This document shows positions 11,251-20,797 of a stretch of 64,000 bases of DNA, piece after piece (position 1 is the stretch's first letter; every line of letters begins with the position of its first letter). Position numbers and translations under genes: made by a program. The DNA lies in contig CAIOAN010000007.1 in the NCBI GenBank assembly GCA_903855995.1, forward strand, positions 1 to 64,000, read 5' to 3'. The notes under the pieces are model-generated. The model was not told where the DNA came from and searched no databases. It saw nothing but the letters and a program-made list of their open reading frames with translations. Source of the stretch: an uncultured Opitutia bacterium (lineage in GTDB: Bacteria > Verrucomicrobiota > Verrucomicrobiia > Opitutales > UBA953).

Positions 11251-12012
11251 TTATTCCTGACCCTCCACGGCGAGTATCGCTAACCCCAGGCAGAGCAGGG
11301 TGCCGGTGCCGTATAGCACGAGCGGCCGTGAGTCCACGATGCCAGAGGTGAAGTCCTGCAGATGGGCGAAGGTGCGCAGGTGGGCGGCCGGTTCGGTCAG
11401 CCAGCCGAGCCACTCCCAGCTTTCAATCGGCAGCGAATCCAACGCGCCGCCGGCGGCGGTCAGTGCGAGGAGGCTGATGAAGGCGAGCAGCGCCGCGAGG
11501 GCTGCGGAGCGCGTGACGCAGCTGCAGAGGATGCCGATGGCCACGTGCATCAGTCCGCTGACGGCGATGAAGCAGAGTCCGCCCCAGAGCGCGGCGGGAT
11601 CACTCAGGCGGGCGTCGCCAGGCGTGCCGAGTCGCTGCTGGGTCAGCAGCGGGAAGAGCGTGAACAGTAACCAGAAGACCACCCAGATGATCCATGACGA
11701 AAGGAACTTCGCCCACACCACGGCTGCGGTGCTCGCCGGGGTGGTGAGCAACGCGGAGAGCGTGCCAGAACGCCGCTCCTCGGCGAAGCTGCGCATCGTG
11801 AGCAGCGGGAGCACGCACAGTAGTGGCAGCCAGAAGAACCAGAGACTGATCTCATTCGGGGTACGGTCGCCGGCGACGCGGCTTGATTCGAGCAGCGCGA
11901 AGAAATGAATCCCGCCCATCAGCGCGAGGAACAGGCCGGCGGCGGCCCAGGTGTTCCAGGACAACAGGGCCGAGCGCAGCTCGTGGGCGAGAAGGGTGCG
12001 GAAGTGTCGCAT
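11251..12012 (-). CDS. ABC-2 transporter permease (GldF-like)
   Basis: Start chosen at MRHFRTLLAHELRSALLSWNTW, overlapping the ATPase stop; hydrophobic ABC-2 permease; N-terminal extension in the ORF track is out-of-frame ATPase sequence. Confidence 0.85.
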   Translation of the reverse strand: MRHFRTLLAHELRSALLSWNTWAAAGLFLALMGGIHFFALLESSRVAGDRTPNEISLWFFWLPLLCVLPLLTMRSFAEERRSGTLSALLTTPASTAAVVWAKFLSSWIIWVVFWLLFTLFPLLTQQRLGTPGDARLSDPAALWGGLCFIAVSGLMHVAIGILCSCVTRSAALAALLAFISLLALTAAGGALDSLPIESWEWLGWLTEPAAHLRTFAHLQDFTSGIVDSRPLVLYGTGTLLCLGLAILAVEGQE

Positions 12013-12998
12013 CAGGGGCGGCGGTTCTCGCCGGGGGTGCGGCGCGTGGCGGCGAGGAAGATGTCCTCGAGGCCGAATTTCTCTTCTGCGATCTCGCGGA
12101 GCGGGATGCCCGCCGCGATGAGCCCGCCGGCTAGTACCTCGCGCGCGGCCGAGCCGGCCGGTAGGCTCACGCGGTAGGTATTCTGGCCCTCGATGGAAGC
12201 CGTGAGGCTGACGACGGCGGCGGGATCCATGCCGGCGCAGGCGGCTTGCAGGGCGGCCTGGGTGGCGCGGCTCACGATGGTGAAACTGCAACCGGGCAAT
12301 AGCTCGCGCCGGAGATCTTCGGTGCGCCCTTGGGCGACGAGTCGGCCGCGGTTGATGATGACGACCTTATCGCAGACTTGCTCCACCTCATGCAGGATAT
12401 GGCTGGAGATGAGTACGGCCATCTTGCCGCGGAGCGAACGGATGAGATCGCGGATGCCAAGGATTTGATGCGGGTCGAGTCCGATGGTCGGCTCGTCGAG
12501 GATGACGACCTTCGGCTCAGCGAGCAGGGCGTCGGCGATACCGACCCGCTGGCGGAAACCTTTCGAAAGCTGGCCGATCAGTCGGCCAGCCGCTCGGCGC
12601 GTCAAATCGCAGTCTTCCATGACCTTATCGACGCGTTCGCCGACGCGCTTGGGGTCCACGTCCTTCAGTCTGGCGCGGAGCGTAAGATATTCTTCCACGC
12701 GCAAATCCTCCGGGAGTGGGTTGTTCTCCGGCATGTAGGCCATGTGGTGTTTGGCACCAGAGGGGTCGAGCGCCACGGAGACGCCCCAGATGGCCGCGCG
12801 GCCGGAGGTGCCTGACATGGTGCCGGAGAGAATCCGCATCGTCGTCGACTTGCCGGCTCCGTTCGGGCCCAGGAAGCCGACGATTTCCCCGGGCGCCACG
12901 GAGAAACTCAAGTCCTCGATCGCGGTGAGCGAGCCATAGCGCTTGGTGAGCCTTTCGGCGACCACGGCGGCTTCTGGCGTCGGCGCAGCTTCGTTCAT
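12012..12998 (-). CDS. ABC transporter ATP-binding protein (GldA-like)
   Basis: Walker A GPNGAGKSTT, LSKGFRQRVGIADALL signature, VVILDEPTIGLDP Walker B; start MNEAAPTPEAAVVAERLTKRYG. Confidence 0.92.
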   Translation of the reverse strand: MNEAAPTPEAAVVAERLTKRYGSLTAIEDLSFSVAPGEIVGFLGPNGAGKSTTMRILSGTMSGTSGRAAIWGVSVALDPSGAKHHMAYMPENNPLPEDLRVEEYLTLRARLKDVDPKRVGERVDKVMEDCDLTRRAAGRLIGQLSKGFRQRVGIADALLAEPKVVILDEPTIGLDPHQILGIRDLIRSLRGKMAVLISSHILHEVEQVCDKVVIINRGRLVAQGRTEDLRRELLPGCSFTIVSRATQAALQAACAGMDPAAVVSLTASIEGQNTYRVSLPAGSAAREVLAGGLIAAGIPLREIAEEKFGLEDIFLAATRRTPGENRRP

Positions 12999-13167
12999 TT
13001 GAGTGGCACCAGAGGTGTGGGTTTCGGCCCCGTCAGCACGGTGCGAACGGGGTTTCAAAAGACACGCCGAACCCCCTGTATTGGCAAGGACAATAGAGCC
13101 GCGGCTGGCTCGGAACCTCTTGCGAAATGTCGGCCCGGAGTCGTTAATGGCCACACCCCTCTCCGTC

Positions 13168-15693
13168 ATGAAAAACCTCCGCGTACTCTCGGTCGCCTGC
13201 CTGTCTGTCATTGCCGTCGGCCTCTGGGCCGAACCTAAGTCCGAACTCGCGGCACGTCGCCCGGGCGAGGATGTCGACACGGCGGCGGTTCGCCTGCGGC
13301 CGAGCCTGGCTCCCGGTGCCGATCTATTGTTTAACGGCTGGGGTGTTTCCCCTGCCGGGGCTCATGTCAGCTGCGGCGACATGGGGCTGAAGATGGTCAT
13401 CGCTCCCGATAAGAAGGCGGTCCTGACGGTCTGCGCGGGTTATAACAAGCAGGGCGTGAACATTATCAGCCTGGATGAGCGACACGAGGCGGTTTTCCTG
13501 CCGCTCAAGGAGTCTTTCAACGGCCTCGTGTTCAGTCCCGATGGTACGAGGTTCTATGTCAGCGGTGGCGACACGGGTACGATCCACGTCTTTGATTATA
13601 AAGACGGGAAGGCGATGTTCGCCCGGGAGGTGAAGCCGAATCCTCAGGCCAAGCAGGTCTTTCTGGCTGGCCTGGCCGTCGATGCGGCCTCCGGCGCGAT
13701 TTTTGCCTGCAACGAGGGGGGTAATGAACTCTGGCAGCTTGATCCCGCGACGTTGTTGGTCAGCAAGGTGATTGCGGTCGCGCAACATCCCCACTCGGTC
13801 GTGGTCGGCGGCGACGGCAAACATTTATATGTCTCCAACTGGGGTAGTCGCAGCGTCAGCATTATCGAATTAACTAAGTTCACGCGCGTGCGCGACATCA
13901 CCGTGGGCATCCGCCCCAATGACATGGTGGTCGCCCCCGATGGCCGCCTGTTCGTCGCCTGCTCGGGTGATAACTCGGTGCACGTGATCCAGACGGGTAA
14001 GCTGGAGAAGCCAGGCGAGGCCGCAGGCCCGACCCGCCGCCTTTGGGAAGGCGCCCGCGAAGTGATCGCCACCGGCCTTTATCCGCAGTCCCCCGAGGGC
14101 AGCACGCCGTGCGGCCTAGCGCTGTCGCCCGATGGCAAGACGCTCTTCGTCGCCAATGCCGACAATAACGCGGTCATGGTGGTCGATGTCACCGGCAACC
14201 TGATGGAAGAAGCCCAGGACCGCGGCGAGATGATCGCGCTCGTCAACGGCTTCATCCCCGTCGGCTGGTATCCGACCTCCGTCGCGGTTTCACCCGATAA
14301 CAAGTTCCTGTTGGTCGCTAATGGCAAGGGGCTGACGTCGCGTGCGAATTTCCCGGCCCAGAACGCTAAGCCCAACAAGTTGCACAATGGCATGACCTTT
14401 GATCATCCGGGTAAGACCTTCGAGGGCTCGGTCTCCTTCATCGCCAAACCCGATGCGAAGCAGATGGCGGCTTATACCCGCCAGGTCCGCCTCAATTCCC
14501 CATATCATCCCTCCCAGCTCCACGCCGCCTCGATTCCGAGCGACGGCGCCATCCCTGCCAAGGTCGGCGACCCTTGCCCGATCAAGCACGTGCTCTACAT
14601 CATCAAGGAAAACCGCACCTATGACCAGGTGCTCGGCGACATGAAGGACGCTCAAGGCCGACCGATCGGCAATGGCGAGCCCAAGCTCACCATGTATGGC
14701 GAAAAAATCTCGCCTAACCACCATCAGCTCGCCCGCGAATTCGCCCTGCTCGACAACCTCTATTGCAACAGCGAGGTGAGCGTCGACGGCCATAGTTGGA
14801 CCGATGCTGCGATGGCGACGGACTTCAATCAGCGCTCCTGGATCATGTCATATTCGGCACACGGAAAACTCTTCGGCAACGACGAGATGGAGACGCCTGC
14901 GAACGGCTATCTGTGGGATCTCTGCAGCCGCCATGGCCTCAGTTATCGTAATTATGGCGAAGGCGCTCAGCGCGTGCCTTCCGCCAATCGCGGCGTCTGG
15001 AAGCGTTCCGCCCGCAACAAGAGTTCGCGCGACATGGATCTCGCCCAGAACTGGATCGATGATCTCCACGCCGCGGAGAAGGACGACTCGCTGCCGCGCT
15101 TCACCATCATGTCGCTGGGCGAGGATCATACGGCCGGCACCACGGCCGGGAGTTTCACCCCCGAGGCCTGCGTGGGCAGTAATGATCTCGGCCTCGGTCG
15201 GATCATCGAGGCGGCTAGTCGCAGTAAGTATTGGAAGGAGATGGCGATCTTCGTCATCGAGGATGACACACAGAACGGCCCCGACCACGTCGACGCCCAT
15301 CGTACGATCGGCTACGTGGTCAGCCCGTACTGCAAGCGCGGGATCGTCGACAGCACGCTCTACACCCAGGCGAGTATGATCCGTACGATCGAACTCATCC
15401 TCGGGCTTCCTCCACTGACGCAGTACGACGCCTCGGCGACGCCGATGTTTAGCCTCTTTCAGAAGGAGCCGAACCTGACGCCTTACGCGGCACTCACGCC
15501 GACCATCGATCTTAACGCGAAGAATGCCAAGAAGAGTGCGTTTTCCGAACGTTCTGGAAAGATGGATTTTGCCGAATACGACCGGGCGCCCGAGGATGAG
15601 CTCAATCGCATCCTCTGGGCGGTCGCCCACCCCGGTGAAGCATACCCGACGCCGATTCACCGCGCCCTCTTCACGCAGCCGGTGGAGAGATAA
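13168..15693 (+). CDS. YVTN beta-propeller plus phosphoesterase family secreted protein
   Basis: Signal peptide MKNLRVLSVACLSVIAVGLWA; YVTN-type repeats (HLYVSNWGSRSVSIIE, TLFVANADNNAVMVVD); phosphoesterase region (KHVLYIIKENRTYDQVLGDM). Confidence 0.85.
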   Translation: MKNLRVLSVACLSVIAVGLWAEPKSELAARRPGEDVDTAAVRLRPSLAPGADLLFNGWGVSPAGAHVSCGDMGLKMVIAPDKKAVLTVCAGYNKQGVNIISLDERHEAVFLPLKESFNGLVFSPDGTRFYVSGGDTGTIHVFDYKDGKAMFAREVKPNPQAKQVFLAGLAVDAASGAIFACNEGGNELWQLDPATLLVSKVIAVAQHPHSVVVGGDGKHLYVSNWGSRSVSIIELTKFTRVRDITVGIRPNDMVVAPDGRLFVACSGDNSVHVIQTGKLEKPGEAAGPTRRLWEGAREVIATGLYPQSPEGSTPCGLALSPDGKTLFVANADNNAVMVVDVTGNLMEEAQDRGEMIALVNGFIPVGWYPTSVAVSPDNKFLLVANGKGLTSRANFPAQNAKPNKLHNGMTFDHPGKTFEGSVSFIAKPDAKQMAAYTRQVRLNSPYHPSQLHAASIPSDGAIPAKVGDPCPIKHVLYIIKENRTYDQVLGDMKDAQGRPIGNGEPKLTMYGEKISPNHHQLAREFALLDNLYCNSEVSVDGHSWTDAAMATDFNQRSWIMSYSAHGKLFGNDEMETPANGYLWDLCSRHGLSYRNYGEGAQRVPSANRGVWKRSARNKSSRDMDLAQNWIDDLHAAEKDDSLPRFTIMSLGEDHTAGTTAGSFTPEACVGSNDLGLGRIIEAASRSKYWKEMAIFVIEDDTQNGPDHVDAHRTIGYVVSPYCKRGIVDSTLYTQASMIRTIELILGLPPLTQYDASATPMFSLFQKEPNLTPYAALTPTIDLNAKNAKKSAFSERSGKMDFAEYDRAPEDELNRILWAVAHPGEAYPTPIHRALFTQPVER

Positions 15694-15704
15694 GCGCTCG
15701 CCCC

Positions 15705-15762
15705 GTTACCCGCCCATGAAAAAGCCCCGGTGTTTGCCGGGGCTTTTTCATGGGCGGGTAAC
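15705..15762. terminator. Bidirectional intrinsic terminator, 26-bp perfect inverted repeat
   Basis: gttacccgcccatgaaaaagccccgg / tgtttg / ccggggctttttcatgggcgggtaac between convergent genes; A/T tracts on both sides of the GC core. Confidence 0.9.
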
Positions 15763-15766
15763 AGGC

Positions 15767-16480
15767 TTACTTCGCGGCCGGCGCGAGGAGCGCGGGCTCG
15801 GACTGCACGAGCATTTCCTTGTCGCTCTTCCACACATGGCCGGCGCGCAGGCGCTTATCCATTGTGTTGAGCCATTTGGAGGCGGTCGCGGCATCGCCCT
15901 TGGCGATCGCGATGTTGGCGAGCGTGAGCATTGCGAAGCCGCGCAGGGTTTCGGGGGCGCTGACATCATCGGCGACCGCGGCGATGGCGGCGCTAGCTTT
16001 GGGGTCGCCGGTTTCCTGGAGGGAGAGGGCGGAGTAGAGGCGGGCGCGGACGCCGAGCGCGTTAACGGCCGGAGCCTTGCCCGCGAGACCGGCCAGACGG
16101 CTGGCCTCATCGTAAGCCTTGGCCGCTTCGGCGAACTTGTTGGCTTTCTTGAGGTCGTCGCCGACTTCGATCATGGCGACGGCGGCGGAGGGTTCACCTG
16201 GGTGGCGGCCGGCGAAAGCGCGGCGGGCGGATTCATCCTGGCAGGCGGTATATTCTTCGCCGATGGCATCCTTGCGGGCTTCGTTCCAGAAATAGAAGGC
16301 GAGGTAGCCGAGGATGCCGACCACGACGGCGGTGGTGGTGCGCACGATGGTGCCCTTGTTTCGCTCCCAGAAGAGCCAAAGGCGGTCTTCGGCGTCGGCA
16401 TTGACGAAATCCTCATCGACAATGACCAGATTACGGTCGTCGCCGGCCGGGGGCTGATTGTTGGAACTGGCGTCAGGCAT
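15767..16480 (-). CDS. Tetratricopeptide-like (YfgM-type) membrane-anchored protein
   Basis: 237 aa; single TM, helical repeat region, ...YDEASRLAGLAGKAPAVNALGVRARLYSALSLQETGDPKAS. Confidence 0.55.
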   Translation of the reverse strand: MPDASSNNQPPAGDDRNLVIVDEDFVNADAEDRLWLFWERNKGTIVRTTTAVVVGILGYLAFYFWNEARKDAIGEEYTACQDESARRAFAGRHPGEPSAAVAMIEVGDDLKKANKFAEAAKAYDEASRLAGLAGKAPAVNALGVRARLYSALSLQETGDPKASAAIAAVADDVSAPETLRGFAMLTLANIAIAKGDAATASKWLNTMDKRLRAGHVWKSDKEMLVQSEPALLAPAAK

Positions 16481-16579
16481 GGGGGGTAAACCCTTGCCAT
16501 GTGTCGGATTGTGTCAACCCCCGCCTCCCCCTGCTCCGTGCTTGTCCCCGCCTGCGGGAGGGTAATCATCCGAAGACAC

Positions 16580-18508
16580 ATGAGCGCTTCCGCCGCTATT
16601 CTTGCCTCCCTTAAGACAGCCCAGTCTCAGGGTCGAATTTCCCCCTCCAGCCTCGCTAATGCGGGGGATTGGCTTCGTTCCGGCGCCCTGCCGGTCGAGG
16701 CGGTCGCCACCCTTCAGGATCTCTGTGCCCGGGAAGCTTGGGCTGAACTTGAAGACCGATTCTACAAGGGCATCGCCTTCGGGACCGGGGGGATGCGCGG
16801 CCGCACGGTCGGACGGGTCTCCGCCGCCAACGAACTGGATGACCAAGGCCTACCCCTCCGTGCCGCCGTCGGCTCGGCGTGTCTTAACGACATCAACGTG
16901 CTGCGCGCGGTTCTCGGCCTGTGGAAGCACGTCTCCGCCACCCAGCCCGGCGCCCGCTTGGTGGTCGCTCATGATGTCCGCCATTTCTCTCGCCACTTCG
17001 CCGAACTCATCACCTCTGCCTGGACTGAACTCGGGGGCGAGGCGTTCCTGTTCGCGGGCCCACGTTCGACCCCTCAACTGAGTTTCACGGTTCGTCATCT
17101 CGGTGCGCATGCGGGCGTCGTGATCACCGCGAGCCATAATCCTTCGCACGACAATGGCTTCAAGTGCTGCCTCGCGGACGGCGGCCAGGTGCTGCCTCCT
17201 CATGACGCCGCCATCGTCGCGGAAGTCGGCAAGTTGGGCCCGCAGGATGTCGCCCCTTTCCTGGAGAAGAATCTCGCCCGCGTGCAGACGGTCACCGCGG
17301 CCGCCGAAGATGCCTACCTCGCCCGCGTCGCCGGCGTCGTTCTCGACCCCGAAGTGATTTCGCGCCACACGCCCAAGGTCGTTTACACAAACGTCCACGG
17401 CACGGGCGATGTGATGGTCGTGCCCGCCCTGCGCCGCGTGGGTATCGATCCGCATGTGGTCGAAGAGCAGCGGGAGCACGATGGCCGCTTCCCAACCGTC
17501 GCTTCGCCCAATCCGGAAAACGCTAGCACCTTCGCCCTCGCGCTGAAGCTGGCCGAGGAAGTCGGTGCCGACTTGGTCCTCGCGACGGATCCCGATGCGG
17601 ATCGCGTCGGGGTGGCTTGTCCGCTGCCCGCCGGCGGCTTCCGCCTGCTTAATGGCAATGAAGTAGCGGCCTTACTGACGGAGTTCCGTATTTCTTCGCT
17701 CAAGGACGCAGGTATCCTGCCGGCCGCTGGCTCGCCCAACGCCGCGGTGGTCAAATCGCTCGTGACCACGCCATTGGTCGCCGCCATCTGCGCCCGGCAT
17801 GGCATCCGCTGTGTGGAGACGCTCGTCGGCTTCAAATGGATCGCCCGCAAGCTCGAGAAGTGGTCCCGTCGCCTGGCAGACGGCGCCGGCCTCGAGGCGC
17901 CGGCCTTGCCCCTGCGTCGCCGCGCCCCTTTGGCCCTTCGCCACTCGACGCTCTTCCTGCTCGGCGCAGAAGAGAGCTACGGCTATCTCGCGGATGACGC
18001 CGTCCGCGACAAGGATGCCAATGCGACCGTGGTCATGTTGTGCGAGTTCGCCGCGCTGCTCCGCTCACGCGGCCGCACGCTGCTCGATGCGCTCGACGTG
18101 CTCCATCTCAGCCATGGCGCGCATCACGAAGACCTGCTGAATCTTTCTTTCGAGGGCGCCGAGGGTGCCGCCTGCATCCGCCGCATCGTCGCTTCCTGGC
18201 GCTCGTCGCCGCCGACGTCGGTGGATGGCTCCAAGGTCGTCCGCCTGATCGATTACGAGCGCGACAAGGTCGAAGATGCCGAGGGTGACCGCGTACCCCC
18301 TGAGGAATTCATCCTCGCGGAACTCGCCGACGGCCGCCGTATCGCGGTCCGCGCCTCGGGCACGGAGCCTAAGGCGAAGTTTTATTCCTTCGCGAAAGCA
18401 GCGGTGGCGGACGCGGATGATCTTCCTGCGGCCCGCGAGCGCGCCCGTCAATCCGCCCTCAGTCTCCGTGCCTGGCTTGAGACCGACGCCAAGCGCCGCG
18501 CGAAATAA
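16580..18508 (+). CDS. Phospho-sugar mutase (phosphoglucomutase/phosphomannomutase family)
   Basis: ITASHNPSHDNGFK catalytic Ser motif; ATDPDADRVGVA metal-binding motif; ASGTEPKAKFY. Confidence 0.93.
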   Translation: MSASAAILASLKTAQSQGRISPSSLANAGDWLRSGALPVEAVATLQDLCAREAWAELEDRFYKGIAFGTGGMRGRTVGRVSAANELDDQGLPLRAAVGSACLNDINVLRAVLGLWKHVSATQPGARLVVAHDVRHFSRHFAELITSAWTELGGEAFLFAGPRSTPQLSFTVRHLGAHAGVVITASHNPSHDNGFKCCLADGGQVLPPHDAAIVAEVGKLGPQDVAPFLEKNLARVQTVTAAAEDAYLARVAGVVLDPEVISRHTPKVVYTNVHGTGDVMVVPALRRVGIDPHVVEEQREHDGRFPTVASPNPENASTFALALKLAEEVGADLVLATDPDADRVGVACPLPAGGFRLLNGNEVAALLTEFRISSLKDAGILPAAGSPNAAVVKSLVTTPLVAAICARHGIRCVETLVGFKWIARKLEKWSRRLADGAGLEAPALPLRRRAPLALRHSTLFLLGAEESYGYLADDAVRDKDANATVVMLCEFAALLRSRGRTLLDALDVLHLSHGAHHEDLLNLSFEGAEGAACIRRIVASWRSSPPTSVDGSKVVRLIDYERDKVEDAEGDRVPPEEFILAELADGRRIAVRASGTEPKAKFYSFAKAAVADADDLPAARERARQSALSLRAWLETDAKRRAK

Positions 18509-18514
18509 TCTCCC

Positions 18515-18745
18515 ATGCGTTTTATCCTGCTTCCTTCGGTTCTTCTGCTCATCGGATGCGCCACGCCGGCGAACGACCGTTCTTTCCTCACCGAGAAGAC
18601 GCCCGCCGCCGCGGCCATCTCCGGCCAGCCGGCTACTGAAGGCACGCTCGAAGATCGGGTACGCTCGGCCAACGAGAAGAATGACCAGCGCCTACTCAAG
18701 GGCGATTGGCGCGCAGTGAAGCCGGCGGTCGGCCCTCAGCCCTGA
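18515..18745 (+). CDS. Small lipoprotein
   Basis: MRFILLPSVLLLIGCATP lipobox; 76 aa. Confidence 0.6.
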   Translation: MRFILLPSVLLLIGCATPANDRSFLTEKTPAAAAISGQPATEGTLEDRVRSANEKNDQRLLKGDWRAVKPAVGPQP

Positions 18746-19843
18746 TCAACGAACGGCTCCGCCGGCGAGCAGCGCGCGGATCGCGGCTTCTTCCGGCACC
18801 GCATCCGAGGTGCTGGCGGAGCCTATGCCGTCTTGCAGTACGAAGCGCAGTTTGCCGCCGCGCACCTTCTTGTCGCGGCGCATCGCGGAGAGCATGGGAT
18901 CCAGCGGGAGAGGGGCGCGGAGTCGGGTCGGGAGCTGATGTGCTGCGATGACGGCTTCGATCTGTTCGGCTTGGGCGGAGGTGCAATGCTTCAACTCCGC
19001 GGAAAGCCGGGCGGCCATGACGAGGCCGATGGCGACGGCTTCACCGTGTAGATAAGTGCCGTAGCCGGCGGTGGCTTCGATGGAATGTCCGAAAGTGTGC
19101 CCGAGGTTGAGCAGGGCGCGTCCGCCCTGGGCGCTGGTCTCGCGCTCATCGCCGGCCACGACGGCAGCCTTGATCTCCACGCAGCGACGGATGACGCGGG
19201 CAAGCAGTGGATGATTCCACGCCATGGGGGCGTTCTGCTCGAGCAGGCCAAAGAGGTCGGCGTCGGCCAGGAGGCCGTGCTTGATGACCTCGGCCATGCC
19301 GGCGGCGAATTCGCGCGGCGGCAGCGTGGCGAGCAAATCGGTGTCGGCCCAGACGGCGGCTGGCTGATGGAAATTGCCGACGAGATTCTTACCGGCGGCG
19401 AGATTGATGCCGGTCTTCCCGCCGACGGAGCTGTCTACCATCGCGAGGAGGGTCGTGGGAATCTGATAGAAATCCACGCCGCGCTGGTAGGAGGCCGCGG
19501 CAAAACCCGTGAGATCGCCGATGACACCGCCGCCGAGCGCGAAGACCGCGCCGTCGCGGGCGATGCCGTTGCCAGCGAGAAAATCCCAGACGCGAGCGAG
19601 TTCCGCCGCGGACTTGGCCGTCTCGCCGTCTTGCGCGGTGATGAGCACCGGCATGAACTTCGCCAGTTCCTGCGTCAGCTCCGGCAGTGCAGCCGCGACG
19701 CCCGGAGAGGTAATCGTCGCGCACTTCTGGCCGGCGGCCACCCGCGCAGCGGCGATGGCGAGCACTTCGCGGCGCAGGCCAGGGCCGATGCGCACGGGGT
19801 AGGAGCGGGCTCCTAGTTCGACGGTGACTGTCTCGGCCGGCAT
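18746..19843 (-). CDS. aroB: 3-dehydroquinate synthase
   Basis: GGGVIGDLTGFAAASYQRGVDFYQIPTTLLAMVDSSVGGKTGIN. Confidence 0.97.
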   Translation of the reverse strand: MPAETVTVELGARSYPVRIGPGLRREVLAIAAARVAAGQKCATITSPGVAAALPELTQELAKFMPVLITAQDGETAKSAAELARVWDFLAGNGIARDGAVFALGGGVIGDLTGFAAASYQRGVDFYQIPTTLLAMVDSSVGGKTGINLAAGKNLVGNFHQPAAVWADTDLLATLPPREFAAGMAEVIKHGLLADADLFGLLEQNAPMAWNHPLLARVIRRCVEIKAAVVAGDERETSAQGGRALLNLGHTFGHSIEATAGYGTYLHGEAVAIGLVMAARLSAELKHCTSAQAEQIEAVIAAHQLPTRLRAPLPLDPMLSAMRRDKKVRGGKLRFVLQDGIGSASTSDAVPEEAAIRALLAGGAVR

Positions 19844-19885
19844 GAACCCACGCTGGGGTGCGCGGGTCCGGCTGGCAAGACAACC

Positions 19886-20794
19886 TCACTCGGCCAAGCC
19901 GAGGATGGAGTGGGCGAAGGCCTTGGCGTCAAAGGGCTGCAGGTCCGCCGGTTGTTCGCCGACGCCGATGAAACGCACGGGGACACCGAGTTCGCGGACG
20001 ATGGCGACGAGCGCGCCGCCGCGAGCCGTGCCGTCGAGCTTGGTGACGATGAGGCCCGAGAGGCCCACCGCCTCATGGAAAACCTTGGCTTGTTCGATCG
20101 AGTTCGCACCGAGCGAGCCGTCGATGACGAGCCACTTCTCGTGCGGTGCGCCGGCGTGAGCCTTGGCGGTCACGCGGACGACTTTGCGCAACTCTTCGAG
20201 CAGGTGCGCCTTGGTGTGCAGTCGGCCGGCGGTATCAAGGATGACGATGTCGCAAGCGCGCGCCACGCCGGCTTTCACGGCATCGAAGGCTACCGCCGCG
20301 GGGTCGGCACCGGCCGCACCGCCGACGACTTGGACGTCGAGGCGATCGGCCCAAGCGGAGAGTTGTTCGCCCGCCGCGGCGCGGAAGGTGTCGCAGGCGC
20401 CGAGCAGGCAGGTGCGATTTTCCTGTCCCCAGCGCCAAGCGAGTTTCGCCGCCGTGGTCGTCTTGCCAGCGCCGTTGACGCCTAGGAGCATGATCACCCG
20501 AGGCTTGGCGGTGTCGACGGTGGTGGAAGGTGTCTCGCCGCCGAGCGCTTTCACGATGACGGCGGCCGCCGCTTCGGAAGGGCTGGCCTTGCGCAGGCCC
20601 GCATCGGCTTTCCAAGCGGCTTGGGCAGCGGCCACGATTTCCCCCGAGGTGGCCGGGCCGAAATCAGCTGCGATGAGGCGCTCGCGGAGTTGCTCCGCCG
20701 AGGTCGCATCCATCGGGCGCGCGAGCAGGTTGGCGACGGCTTCCGCCGTGCGGCTCAGGCCAGACTTCAGTCGTTCAAAGAAGCCGCCAGCCAT
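19886..20794 (-). CDS. ftsY: Signal recognition particle receptor FtsY
   Basis: GVNGAGKTTTAAKLA; DTFRAAAGEQL; DTAGRLHTK; TKLDGTARGGA. Confidence 0.96.
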   Translation of the reverse strand: MAGGFFERLKSGLSRTAEAVANLLARPMDATSAEQLRERLIAADFGPATSGEIVAAAQAAWKADAGLRKASPSEAAAAVIVKALGGETPSTTVDTAKPRVIMLLGVNGAGKTTTAAKLAWRWGQENRTCLLGACDTFRAAAGEQLSAWADRLDVQVVGGAAGADPAAVAFDAVKAGVARACDIVILDTAGRLHTKAHLLEELRKVVRVTAKAHAGAPHEKWLVIDGSLGANSIEQAKVFHEAVGLSGLIVTKLDGTARGGALVAIVRELGVPVRFIGVGEQPADLQPFDAKAFAHSILGLAE

Positions 20795-20797
20795 CGT

